DNA from: Clostridia bacterium
GTDB lineage: Bacteria > Bacillota_E > SLMV01 > PUMD01
Assembly (NCBI GenBank): GCA_007128555.1
Contig: SKXF01000117.1
Span: 1-6,748, forward strand
Direction: 5' to 3'
DNA length: 6,748 nt
The translations under genes and the position numbers were made by a program. Positions 1 to 6,225 of the stretch are shown here, in pieces. Position 1 is the first letter of the stretch. Each line of letters opens with the position of its first letter. Under the pieces are notes generated by a model. That model made no database searches and was not told where the DNA came from. It saw nothing but the letters and a program-made list of their open reading frames with translations.

Positions 1-160
1 CTACCAGTAATCCGGTTCGAAATCGAGAAATAACATACCCAGATATCAACCCAACGGTGATAATCAGAAAAAACAGATCACCTGACATGATCCCCATCTG
101 GCCGAAAAAAATGATGAGCCCTCCAACCAGCAGAATGAGCCCCAGAACCCTTCTTTCCAC
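1..160 (-). CDS. Partial small membrane protein, LiaI/LiaF-TM (DUF5668)-like, 5' end only
   Basis: The first 53 codons of a leftward gene run off the window edge with no stop. The protein begins with a short basic stretch (ERR). A hydrophobic helix follows at about residues 5-20 (VLGLILLVGGLIIFFG), then a short turn (QMGIMSGD), a second hydrophobic helix at about 29-44, and a basic end (SRFRTG). This helix-turn-helix layout, with 'LG-LI' and a G-rich turn, resembles the N-terminal membrane domain of LiaI/LiaF or DUF5668 envelope proteins; that family call is inference from pattern. The chosen start is GTG at 160-158, with GAGGGG eight bases upstream. A second in-frame GTG at 169-167 would add three residues and has a GGGAG site. 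The gene lies more than 110 bases downstream of the MetC-like gene on the same strand, so co-transcription is possible but unproven. The coding call is fairly secure; the function is not. Confidence 0.6.
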   Translation of the reverse strand, partial: MERRVLGLILLVGGLIIFFGQMGIMSGDLFFLIITVGLISGYVISRFRTGLLV

Positions 161-169
161 GAACCCCAC

Positions 170-282
170 CCCTCTCCCTTACACCTATCTTATCGGGAAT
201 CCCCTGGCAGGGCAGCTCCGGTCACTGCCCCCTCTTCACCTAGCCTGGCAGACGGGTCCTCCGCACCGGCTCGCCTCGAGGA
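170..282 (-). other. Spacer between MetC-like gene and left-edge gene, with weak hairpin
   Basis: A 6-bp inverted repeat (GGGCAG at 210-215 and CTGCCC at 225-230) with a 9-base loop lies downstream of the MetC-like stop codon. No T-tract follows it on the minus strand, so it does not qualify as a standard intrinsic terminator. It could be a processing or attenuation stem, or chance in GC-rich DNA. No promoter for the left-edge gene is evident in this stretch. Confidence 0.2.
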
Positions 283-1473
283 CTAGGTGCCGCGCTTTAT
301 CATCGTTGCAAGAGCCCTACCGACATCGTTCATCAGATCCTCAATATCCTCAAGACCCACATGCATCCGTATGAGACCCGATGGGATCTCCGGGCCCGCA
401 TCACCCGAACTCGAGATGGATGGAGCAAACACCAGGCTCTCAAACCCACCCCAGCTGACACCAAGACGAAAATAAGCGAGGGAATTCACAAAAGCCTTCA
501 CGCCTGCCTCGTCCGCATCCAGTTCAAAGGAGAGGAGACCGCTGAAGCCGCTCATCTGCCTGAGGGCGAGTTCTCGCTGCGCGAAGTCCTGCGCCCCAGG
601 ATAATGGATAGCTCCCACCGCGGATTGCCTGTCCAGGAAACGGATCATCGCCAGGGCATTCTGCTGGTGACGCTCCATGCGAAGGCCCAATGTGCGCAAT
701 CCGCGCATCAACAGCCAGGCTTCAAAGGGGCCCAAGACGCCGCCTAGCAGAGCCTGTTCCGTCTCTGCGATCTCCCTGACGAGGTCCTCACGGGCCACCA
801 CTGCTCCTGCGACCAGGTCTGAATGACCGCCAAGATACTTGCTAGCTGAGTGGACGACCACATCAATGCCCAGGGAAAGGGGCCTCTGAAAGAACGGCGA
901 AGACCACGAATTGTCGGTAATGGTAATGATTCCATGTCCCTTCGCCAGGCGGGCCACGGCCTCAAGGTCCTGGAGTTTAAAGAACAGGCTGGAGGGGGTC
1001 TCAAGGTAGATCACGCGGGTGTTGGGGCGAATCGCCCGGGAAAAATCATCGACCTCTGTCCCCTCGACCAGGGTGGTCTGTATGCCATAGCGAGGAAACA
1101 CCTCGACCAGAAGGCGCCTCGCCGGACCATACACCGTGTCTATGCTTATAACGTGATCACCACTGCGCAAGAAATGCAGAAGGGAGGAAGAAATCGCAGC
1201 CATACCCGAGGCGAAACATCGCGCCGCCTCCCCCTTCTCCAGGGCGGCGATCTTCTTTTCCACGATCTCCACGGTGGGATTCAGTCCTCGAGAATAGATG
1301 TAGCTGTCTACCGGGTGAGCAAAAGCTTGATCCGCCGCATCGTAATCTGCAAAGGTGAACAGGGAGCTGGCAAATATCGGTGGCACGACGGCACCAAGAT
1401 ACCTGCGAGGGTCCTCCGCAGCATGGATTGCCGTCGTCTGCATGCCCCTCGTTACCCTTTCATCATCCGTCAC
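283..1473 (-). CDS. Cys/Met metabolism PLP-dependent enzyme, MetC-like (cystathionine lyase/synthase family)
   Basis: A 396-residue fold-type I PLP enzyme, the usual family length. From the chosen start, visible motifs are YSRGLNPT (about 60-67), the phosphate-binding ASGMAA (about 88-93), the cofactor-stacking Tyr in TVYGP (about 115), the pyridine-nitrogen Asp in TDNSW (about 187), the Schiff-base Lys in HSASKYLGGHSD (about 212), and the substrate-carboxylate Arg in LIRMHVGLED (about 369). The SWGGFESL segment (about 340-347) and the C-terminal 'IRMHVGLEDIEDL' resemble E. coli cystathionine beta-lyase MetC more than MetB, so C-S beta-lyase activity is the favoured inference. Gamma-lyase, gamma-synthase or another Cys/Met activity remains possible because members of this family are hard to separate by eye. 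The start is GTG at 1473-1471, with GGAGG seven bases upstream; this gives MTDDERVTRGMQTTAIHA, a typical family N-terminus. The ATG at 1443 lies inside this. The enzyme is cytoplasmic and forms the last secure gene of the peptidase-methyltransferase-lyase run. Confidence 0.93.
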   Translation of the reverse strand: MTDDERVTRGMQTTAIHAAEDPRRYLGAVVPPIFASSLFTFADYDAADQAFAHPVDSYIYSRGLNPTVEIVEKKIAALEKGEAARCFASGMAAISSSLLHFLRSGDHVISIDTVYGPARRLLVEVFPRYGIQTTLVEGTEVDDFSRAIRPNTRVIYLETPSSLFFKLQDLEAVARLAKGHGIITITDNSWSSPFFQRPLSLGIDVVVHSASKYLGGHSDLVAGAVVAREDLVREIAETEQALLGGVLGPFEAWLLMRGLRTLGLRMERHQQNALAMIRFLDRQSAVGAIHYPGAQDFAQRELALRQMSGFSGLLSFELDADEAGVKAFVNSLAYFRLGVSWGGFESLVFAPSISSSGDAGPEIPSGLIRMHVGLEDIEDLMNDVGRALATMIKRGT

Positions 1474-1643
1474 ATCAACCCCTCCGATCCTCGTACCGGT
1501 CACCCCCCGCCAGCGGACAGGGTGCAAGTGCCCGATTCTGCGAACAACGGGGGGTTCCCGGGTCCGGCCTTCTTGATCCCTGGCCGTTGCCCAGACCCAT
1601 CGATAGCCTCTTACCTGGAGCATAGGGCGATTGCTCCCCTGAT
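1474..1643 (-). other. 170-base leader-like spacer with potential RNA stems
   Basis: This stretch lies between the methyltransferase stop and the MetC-like start, which is long for an otherwise compact run. It stays open in the lyase frame, but the translation is Arg/Gly/Val-rich and matches no family N-terminus, so I treat it as noncoding. In transcript sense it holds an 8-bp stem (GGGTCTGG at 1598-1591 with CCGGACCC at 1567-1560, one G-U pair) with a 23-base loop. It also holds a 5-bp GGAGC/GCTCC stem near its beginning and a CACCC/GGGTG stem nearer the start codon. I could not match it to a SAM, SAH or cobalamin riboswitch core. It may be a 5' untranslated region with its own promoter, or simply a structured spacer. 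Confidence 0.3.
1479..1485 (-). promoter_or_regulatory. Shine-Dalgarno site that fixes the GTG start of the MetC-like gene
   Basis: On the minus strand GGAGGGG lies here, and its GGAGG core is seven bases from GTG at 1473-1471. No comparable site precedes the ATG at 1443 or the open reading-frame start at 1686. This supports a 396-residue product rather than 386 or 467 residues. Confidence 0.75.
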
Positions 1644-2363
1644 TCAGGACTTCACACCCCACAACGTGCAATACATGCTCACGCACTGAATGGGTCCTTT
1701 CTCGAGGTCACGCTGCATCCTTCGCATTCCGCAATTAAAGGACGAATCAGAAATCAGGTGCAGCGATGAGAAGGCCCGGTCCCGGTACGGTGCAGGATCC
1801 TCAAGGTCATAGTGAAACTCAACCGTACGCTCACAGAGATCGGTGAAACCTGCCTCCTGCATCATGCTCACCAGATCGCAGATGCGAGGGTACCTCCGGA
1901 TCTCGGCATCCACCGTCTCGGGGAAGTACGTGCTCAGCGGAGTCCGACGACGAATGATGTCGGTGGAATCCGTAACCGTGCACAACCTTCCTCCCGGCCG
2001 CAGCACCCGGTGCGCCTCGCGGAAATAGGCAGGACGATCCGTCACATGGTGGATGACATCCACGGAAAAGACCAGGTCAAAACGCCCGTCGGGGAAGTCG
2101 AGATCCTCGCCCCGTCCAGGAGCAAACCGGGCCGAACCCTCAAGCTCAAGGGCTTGCTCCAGCATCCGCTCGGAAGGATCCACTCCCCATCCCTCGCAGC
2201 CAACCGTTGAGGTGAGGGCCCGAATATAGTTCCCTGTGCCGCAACCTACCTCCAGCACACGCGAGCCCGGACCTACCACCTCCAGGATCTCCTGAAGGAC
2301 CCGGGGGTGCACCCGCCTGTGCCTGGCATAGTCTCTGGAAACCTCATCGTAGTTGATGCGCAC
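1644..2363 (-). CDS. Class I SAM-dependent methyltransferase (Methyltransf_11/25-type)
   Basis: A 239-residue Rossmann-fold methyltransferase. SAM-binding motif I is VLEVGCGTGNY (about residues 36-46). The acidic ribose-binding residue is Asp in WGVDPSE (about 62). The post-II region is DFPDGRFDLVFSVDVIHHV (about 89-107), and the late core motif is VLRPGGRL (about 120-127). These are diagnostic of small-molecule-type class I enzymes; the methyl acceptor cannot be deduced. The C-terminal third (YFPETVDAEIRRYP, MMQEAGF) is a typical substrate-side lid. The protein is soluble with no signal peptide. I chose the GTG at 2363-2361; a TTG one codon earlier is too close to the ribosome-binding site. 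Only nine bases separate the upstream peptidase stop from this GTG, and the Shine-Dalgarno overlaps that stop, which implies translational coupling. Other readings, such as a UbiE- or biotin-pathway methyltransferase, are possible but have no specific support. Confidence 0.9.
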   Translation of the reverse strand: MRINYDEVSRDYARHRRVHPRVLQEILEVVGPGSRVLEVGCGTGNYIRALTSTVGCEGWGVDPSERMLEQALELEGSARFAPGRGEDLDFPDGRFDLVFSVDVIHHVTDRPAYFREAHRVLRPGGRLCTVTDSTDIIRRRTPLSTYFPETVDAEIRRYPRICDLVSMMQEAGFTDLCERTVEFHYDLEDPAPYRDRAFSSLHLISDSSFNCGMRRMQRDLEKGPIQCVSMYCTLWGVKS

Positions 2364-2368
2364 CAAGT

Positions 2369-2374
2369 CCCCTC
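2369..2374 (-). promoter_or_regulatory. Ribosome-binding site of the methyltransferase, overlapping the peptidase stop
   Basis: Minus-strand GAGGGG lies five bases before GTG (2363-2361) and shares its first bases with the TGA stop of the M24 peptidase (2375-2373). This arrangement favours re-initiation by ribosomes finishing the peptidase. It also favours GTG over the adjacent TTG (2366-2364), which would be only two bases away. Confidence 0.6.
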
Positions 2375-3629
2375 AACCTATCAGGTGAAGATTCGTCTGC
2401 CGACCTGCAAGATAATAGGTCGTGCCCCGGGAGAACAGCACATCCTGTTCCAGGGCAATCACCACGTCCTGGTCATCCCACTCCGGCACGGCGCACGTGA
2501 CGTTCAGCTCCATCGCGTGACAGGTATCATCAAAGAGCTCGTAGTCTCCCTTGCCGGGGACCCCTCCCTGGCTATCCCACAGCCCGATGGTCGGTCCAGC
2601 CCCGTGACCGTGGTACCCGATCGGGTGGGTATATATGCTGGCCCGGAGCCCTTGCTTGCCGGCTCTTCTCAGCGCTCTTTCGAGGATCTCGTTGCCCGAT
2701 CGGGCAGCGATGCACTCCTCAGCCAGGATGTCCTGTAGCTTATTGCCCTGGGCCAGGCCCGCCTTCAAGCCCTCAGGGGCATCCGTCTCGCCAAGATCCA
2801 GAACGTAAGCCATCTGCTGCGTGTCCGTCGCCAGGCCCAGGTAGTGCAACCCCACATCACAATGAAGCAAGTCACCAGGGCGGATAAGCGTCCTCCCGTT
2901 TTCCTGGAGGAACTTCAACCCCTTTGCCTGAATGCTCACAGAGGGGTGAAACCAGGCAGACAGGCCCAGGTCCAGGATCCTCTGGCGAAACCACCACTGA
3001 ACATCCTCCGTCGTGGTGATACCGGGATGGATCACCCGGGAAGAGAAGGCCTCCTCTATGATGCAGTGGGCAATCTCCACGATCCGGGAGTAAGCCTCCA
3101 TCTCAGCGGGGAGGCGCCTCTCCAGCCATCCCACCGCCAGGCGTTCCGCTCCCTCGATCCTGTCAACATACTCGGGATCCAGGGCACCAACAAGCTGACG
3201 GTGTTCACTGTGGGTCAGACCATCACCGAAGGCAAAGGTCTCAGATACCCCCACACCAATGCGCCTGGGCTCCCTCTCCCGGATCAACCGCGCAAGACAA
3301 GCCCACTGCTCTTCTCGTTCCGGATCCCAGACGCCCTGGTACAGATCCCCCAGGCCGTACCGCGACAAAATCATCCGCTCCAGTTCGCCCCCCTCAGGGC
3401 GGTGAAAGACCAATATGGTGAGTCTTCTCGCTGACAGCATCTCAGAGGGAAGTAGGGTCATGATCACCGGATCTTCGTTGTATTCCCTGGCAGCCACGAT
3501 CCACATATCGAAAGATTCACGCTCCATGACCTCGGGGAGCACCTCGTCCAGGCGCTGCCTCAGCCACCTGTCTTTGACCTTGGCTCGTTGCCTCAGGGGC
3601 AGTATCGAATAAAACGTGCTGTCTCTCAC
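2373..3629 (-). CDS. M24-family metallopeptidase (Xaa-Pro peptidase-like)
   Basis: A 418-residue protein of creatinase/aminopeptidase P type. Residues about 1-165 form a creatinase-like N-terminal domain, including WIVAAREYNEDPVI and ARRLTILVFH. Residues about 170-418 form the pita-bread catalytic domain. All five dinuclear-metal ligands can be placed: D258 in HCDVG, D269 in TDTQQ, a His in YTHPIGYHGHGAG (H335 most likely, with H340/H342 nearby), E374 in MELNV, and E394 in ALEQD. The enzyme is therefore expected to be active, probably removing N-terminal residues from Xaa-Pro peptides or dipeptides. M24 also includes non-peptidase hydrolases such as creatinase, so the substrate is open. No signal peptide or membrane helix is visible, so a cytoplasmic location is inferred. 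The start is GTG at 3629-3627, with a strong GGAGGT five bases upstream; the ATG overlapping that site is out of frame and stops at once. It is the first gene of the run with the methyltransferase. Confidence 0.92.
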   Translation of the reverse strand: MRDSTFYSILPLRQRAKVKDRWLRQRLDEVLPEVMERESFDMWIVAAREYNEDPVIMTLLPSEMLSARRLTILVFHRPEGGELERMILSRYGLGDLYQGVWDPEREEQWACLARLIREREPRRIGVGVSETFAFGDGLTHSEHRQLVGALDPEYVDRIEGAERLAVGWLERRLPAEMEAYSRIVEIAHCIIEEAFSSRVIHPGITTTEDVQWWFRQRILDLGLSAWFHPSVSIQAKGLKFLQENGRTLIRPGDLLHCDVGLHYLGLATDTQQMAYVLDLGETDAPEGLKAGLAQGNKLQDILAEECIAARSGNEILERALRRAGKQGLRASIYTHPIGYHGHGAGPTIGLWDSQGGVPGKGDYELFDDTCHAMELNVTCAVPEWDDQDVVIALEQDVLFSRGTTYYLAGRQTNLHLIG

Positions 3630-4039
3630 GGCATACCTCCTATCGATTTGTCAGAACCATGCTATCTTCTACCTTCATTTGCCTCTTCCTGCAGTCTTCA
3701 CCATCACATGGCCGAGGCCGCGCCCAGACCCATTCGGCCTCAGGAGATTCTGGGAAGGTAGCTCACTGCTGACATGGCTGGCGACCCTATTTCTTCTGCC
3801 TGTGCCGTGATTCGAGGTGAGCCCAATGCCTGGAGGTGCAACTGATTCTGCATCACGCTGCCGGATGCGGTGGCCCTCCGGAGGGCGACGCTGATGCCTC
3901 CCTGCGGCCCCGGGAGGACTGATGCACAGCGGATTTCGTCAATCCATTCTTGCGACGCCGCCTGCAACCAGCGGCACCGGCTCCCGGCGTTGATCCCATG
4001 ATCGGCAAGGCCGGTCAGCCGATGCCTTACGACGCCGTT
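3630..4039. other. 410-base gap with no convincing gene; tandem palindromes
   Basis: The gap lies between the Yip1-like gene and the M24 peptidase, so it should hold the end of one transcript and the start of the next. Its longest leftward reading frame (3967-3740, 75 codons) has no ribosome-binding site and no recognisable motif. Two adjacent symmetric elements are visible: a perfect 14-base palindrome GCCCTCCGGAGGGC (3873-3886), and a 6-bp stem CCTCCC/GGGAGG (3897-3902 with 3912-3917) with a 9-base loop. A third stem ATCGGC/GCCGAT (4001-4006 with 4017-4022) follows the Yip1-like stop but lacks a T-tract. I found no sigma70 promoter for the peptidase that I would defend; a weak TAGCAT-like -10 near 3660 lacks a -35. 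Confidence 0.5.
3635..3640 (-). promoter_or_regulatory. Strong Shine-Dalgarno site of the M24 peptidase
   Basis: Minus-strand GGAGGT sits five bases before the GTG start. A closer ATG (3634-3632) is in another frame and reads only ATG CCG TGA, so the GTG is the productive start. Confidence 0.7.
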
Positions 4040-4612
4040 CTACAGAACCGACAGCAGTAAAATCGGAATGATGAGCAGAGCAACGATGACAAAGACTGCG
4101 ACGCCGCCCAGCAAGTAGCTGAAGACGCTTGTCCAGGTCGTCAGTCCCCGGCTCTCCCGCAGCGCGATCACGGCGAGGACCAGGGTCCAGAGCCCGACCC
4201 CGAAGGAAATCAGGCCGCCGAGAAACCCAAGGCCAGTCGCACCACTTAGAAGGCCCGCCGGAACACCGAGCAGTGCCGGGAACCGGGCAAACCCGATGGA
4301 CGAGAGCGTTCCGGCTAGATCCCCAGAGGGACGAAACAGGGCCGATGCCGCGTAGACGACAACGATCCCCACCAGCGAACCCAGGAACGAAAGGGCCGAA
4401 CCGCCAACGATGATCCATGCCCGGGAGAGTTCCAGTTCGAAGGCGCTCATCTGCGACGCTGCAATCGGGCCGCCCGCCATTGCCTGCAACAAGGCTGTAG
4501 CGAAAAGAAGAATCACCGCTGCACCCGCTGGCCTCTCGTGGGCGACCACCCGGAGTGTCTGGACCGGTGAAACCAGTACCCCGTACAGCCAATCCAAGAC
4601 CTGGTCATTCAT
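4040..4612 (-). CDS. Yip1-domain family integral membrane protein
   Basis: A 190-residue, very hydrophobic protein with a short cytosolic N-terminus and about five predicted membrane helices (roughly residues 28-47, 66-90, 106-126, 128-151 and 162-188). The N-terminal 'YGVLVSPVQTLRVVAHERP' pattern, the five-helix layout, and the 'ALRESRGLTTW' turn before the last helix match the bacterial Yip1/YIP1-family architecture. The function of bacterial members is largely unknown; roles in membrane organisation or protein sorting are only inferred by analogy to eukaryotic Yip1. The ATG at 4612-4610 is preceded by GGGGGTG at seven bases, a moderate ribosome-binding site. It starts 22 bases after the sppA stop on the same strand, so the two almost certainly share a transcript. 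The gene is intact and no key residue is known to be missing. Confidence 0.82.
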   Translation of the reverse strand: MNDQVLDWLYGVLVSPVQTLRVVAHERPAGAAVILLFATALLQAMAGGPIAASQMSAFELELSRAWIIVGGSALSFLGSLVGIVVVYAASALFRPSGDLAGTLSSIGFARFPALLGVPAGLLSGATGLGFLGGLISFGVGLWTLVLAVIALRESRGLTTWTSVFSYLLGGVAVFVIVALLIIPILLLSVL

Positions 4613-4634
4613 GCCTTTACACCCCCAGGGGCCG

Positions 4635-5552
4635 TCAGTAGTTTATGCGAGGATAGTTGTAGGGCTGAAGCATCTCGATCCAGCGCATTTCCTCGGGTAC
4701 GAGCCGGTTGATCAGGAACGTGCGGGCGTCCGCTGCCAGCCAGTGCATCCACTGAAAGGGCGACGTCCTGGGCATCTCGTAGCGCTGCGGGCTCTGCAGT
4801 CCCGCGATCTCCCCGGCCAGTTGGATTGCCTCCTCCTCGCCCCCGAGCGCATCGACCAGGCCGAGTTCGTACGCCTGGCTGCCCATGAAGAGCTCGCCCG
4901 TGGCGACCGCCCGAACATCCTCGAGACCCATGTCCCGGTGGCGGGCGATGTGCTCGATGAACTGTCCGTAGGCTTCATCCGAAAGGTTCTGCAGGAGCGT
5001 CCTCTCCTCGGAGGTCAGGGCCCGCTGCATCATGTCCTTGTGACGCCCGGACTTGATGATCTCCACGTCAATGCCCAGGTTCTCATACAGTCCCTGGAGG
5101 TTCATGGTGGTCAGGATGACGCCGATGGAACCGGTCATGGTGCCCGGGTGAGCCACGATTCCATCGGCTGCCGCGGCGATGTAGTAGCCTCCCGATGCGG
5201 CCATGTCCCCCATGGACACCACCACAGGCAGGGGAAAGTCCGCAATCATCGAGGAGATCTCCTGTGAAGCGGCCACCGACCCCCCGGGGCTGTCGATGCG
5301 GAGCACCACCGCATCGATGCTCGAGTCTCCCTCGATCGTCGCAAGGGTACTGCGCACTCTCTCTGGCGTGATGGCACCCATCATGGCTAACCCGGAAGAT
5401 GTCTCACTGATCGGACCGTTGAGACGAACGACGACAACGCGCTCCGTGCCAATCCGGCGCACCTCTTCCCGATCCGCCAGGTACAATGACAGGATTGCCG
5501 ACACGACGGCGATGCCAACGACGACGATGACGATCACACGATTCCGCTGCAT
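4635..5552 (-). CDS. sppA: Signal peptide peptidase SppA, S49 family, membrane-anchored
   Basis: A 305-residue single-domain SppA, close in size to the roughly 335-residue Bacillus subtilis enzyme and about half the tandem-domain E. coli form. One N-terminal membrane helix (about residues 5-27) is followed by the extracytoplasmic S49 domain. The first conserved strand/loop reads VVLRIDSPGGSV (about 82-93). The nucleophile is Ser120 in MAASGGYY. The general base is most likely Lys172 in IKSGRHKD; the 52-residue Ser-Lys spacing equals that of the Ser147/Lys199 dyad of B. subtilis SppA. The C-terminus ends in YNYPRINY, similar to the 'SPRMMY' tail of B. subtilis SppA. The enzyme degrades remnant signal peptides and other membrane-embedded peptides after secretion. 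I chose ATG at 5552-5550, because AAAGGAG lies seven bases upstream; the TTG two codons earlier is only one base from that site. The downstream Yip1-like gene is probably co-transcribed. Confidence 0.95.
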   Translation of the reverse strand: MQRNRVIVIVVVGIAVVSAILSLYLADREEVRRIGTERVVVVRLNGPISETSSGLAMMGAITPERVRSTLATIEGDSSIDAVVLRIDSPGGSVAASQEISSMIADFPLPVVVSMGDMAASGGYYIAAAADGIVAHPGTMTGSIGVILTTMNLQGLYENLGIDVEIIKSGRHKDMMQRALTSEERTLLQNLSDEAYGQFIEHIARHRDMGLEDVRAVATGELFMGSQAYELGLVDALGGEEEAIQLAGEIAGLQSPQRYEMPRTSPFQWMHWLAADARTFLINRLVPEEMRWIEMLQPYNYPRINY

Positions 5553-5559
5553 GCCCAAG

Positions 5560-5566
5560 CTCCTTT
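5560..5566 (-). promoter_or_regulatory. Shine-Dalgarno site that sets the ATG start of sppA
   Basis: Minus-strand AAAGGAG is seven bases before ATG (5552-5550), the normal distance. The in-frame TTG at 5558-5556 lies one base after it and could not be used efficiently. Confidence 0.7.
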
Positions 5567-6155
5567 CTTCGGACGATGCGGGGACGATTACTCACGCGTT
5601 TATTCCGTTTTTCACTGGGGGCATCTCGCAGGCTTCGGGCATTGCAAGCCCATGATCGGCGACTACGGTTCACCGGCTGGGTGAATCAGACCCCCTCTTC
5701 GCAATCGCTTACTCCATACTCATGGCCTCTTCGCGCCGTGATTATGCGCGGCATTTCGAGGCAGGCGGTAGAAGAACCGCTCCTCATCCCTACTGCCCCG
5801 TCCACCTGGTCTCATGGATGCGCTGGGGCCTGCGAAAACCGAGCAACGTTCTCAATGCTCGCCTGATCCTCGAGTGGATAAGTTTACCTGCTATGTACCC
5901 CCCATAATACCACCGGCAGCCCATGTTCGGCAATGAATCGATCTGTCCGTCGCTCGAGGCTCGAAGAGAGGTTGCTCACCAGCGGAGTTGATCCGCTGGG
6001 TTATGACCTGTGATCCGATAGGATGGATGCGCCAGTATGGGGCATGGAGTGTACCGAACGAATGATTCATACACGCTCCAGTACCCAATCTGTCTGCGTC
6101 CTCGGTGCCCGTGGTCACTCATATCTTCCTTGACGCGGCCGAGACCCTCCGCCTA
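5567..6155. other. About 590 bases without a secure gene between sppA and the MFS gene; possible small ORFs
   Basis: This interval should carry the sppA promoter and any regulator sites, but I could not identify a convincing -35/-10 pair for sppA. The longer open frames (5576-5866 plus, 5722-5907 plus, 6118-5891 minus) lack ribosome-binding sites and recognisable motifs. On the minus strand a 48-codon ORF (ATG 6122 to TGA 5976) has AAGGA just upstream. Its stop overlaps, as GTGA, a 31-codon ORF (GTG 5979 to TAA 5884; begins MSNLSSSLERRTDRF). The second reads like genuine soluble protein but stops early. They may be two tiny coupled genes, the decayed remnant of one gene, or chance; all three frames are rather open here, which weakens the case. 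No tRNA, terminator or repeat was found. Confidence 0.4.
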
Positions 6156-6185
6156 TGTACAATTGTTGCATCACTTCCGTATAAT
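6156..6185 (+). promoter_or_regulatory. Sigma70-type promoter of the MFS transporter with overlapping palindrome
   Basis: A perfect -10 hexamer TATAAT (6180-6185) is preceded by TGTACA (6156-6161; four of six matches to TTGACA) with an 18-base spacer. The start codon is 40 bases downstream of the -10. An 8-base perfect palindrome ACAATTGT (6159-6166) overlaps the -35 and spacer, flanked by ATG (6155-6157) and CAT (6169-6171). This is a plausible operator position for a repressor acting by occlusion. The promoter is inferred from match quality and position; the operator role is speculative. Confidence 0.55.
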
Positions 6186-6225
6186 GTTTGATAGTTGAAC
6201 CTTTCGACAGACGAGGAGCCGACCC

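Noticed and set aside
10..30. GGTTCGAAATC resembling a tRNA T-loop
   Set aside because: The flanking bases do not form a T-stem, there are no other tRNA arms, and the stretch is inside the left-edge membrane gene.
1474..1686. N-terminal extension of the MetC-like enzyme up to an ATG at 1686
   Set aside because: The 71 extra residues look like translated noncoding DNA, overlap the methyltransferase 3' end, and lack a ribosome-binding site. GTG at 1473 has an ideal one.
850..1689. 279-codon open frame on the plus strand
   Set aside because: It lies antisense to the MetC-like gene, whose active-site motifs are all in place. Its translation has no recognisable domain.
3740..3967. 75-codon minus-strand frame in the gap before the M24 peptidase
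   Set aside because: It has no ribosome-binding site, low-complexity composition and no motif, and it contains the palindromes.
4001..4022. ATCGGC/GCCGAT hairpin as terminator of the sppA transcript
   Set aside because: No T-tract follows on either strand, and the loop is 11 bases. It is position-plausible but not diagnostic.
4410..5267. 285-codon open frame on the plus strand
   Set aside because: It is antisense to sppA and the Yip1-like gene and shows no family pattern.
3995..5660. The 12-mer CCCATGATCGGC present at 3995-4006 and 5649-5660
   Set aside because: About one 12-base match is expected by chance in a window of this length, and similarity does not extend beyond it.
6166..6171. 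TTGCAT as the -35 of the MFS promoter
   Set aside because: Only 8 bases separate it from TATAAT, too short for a sigma70 spacer. TGTACA at 18 bases fits better.
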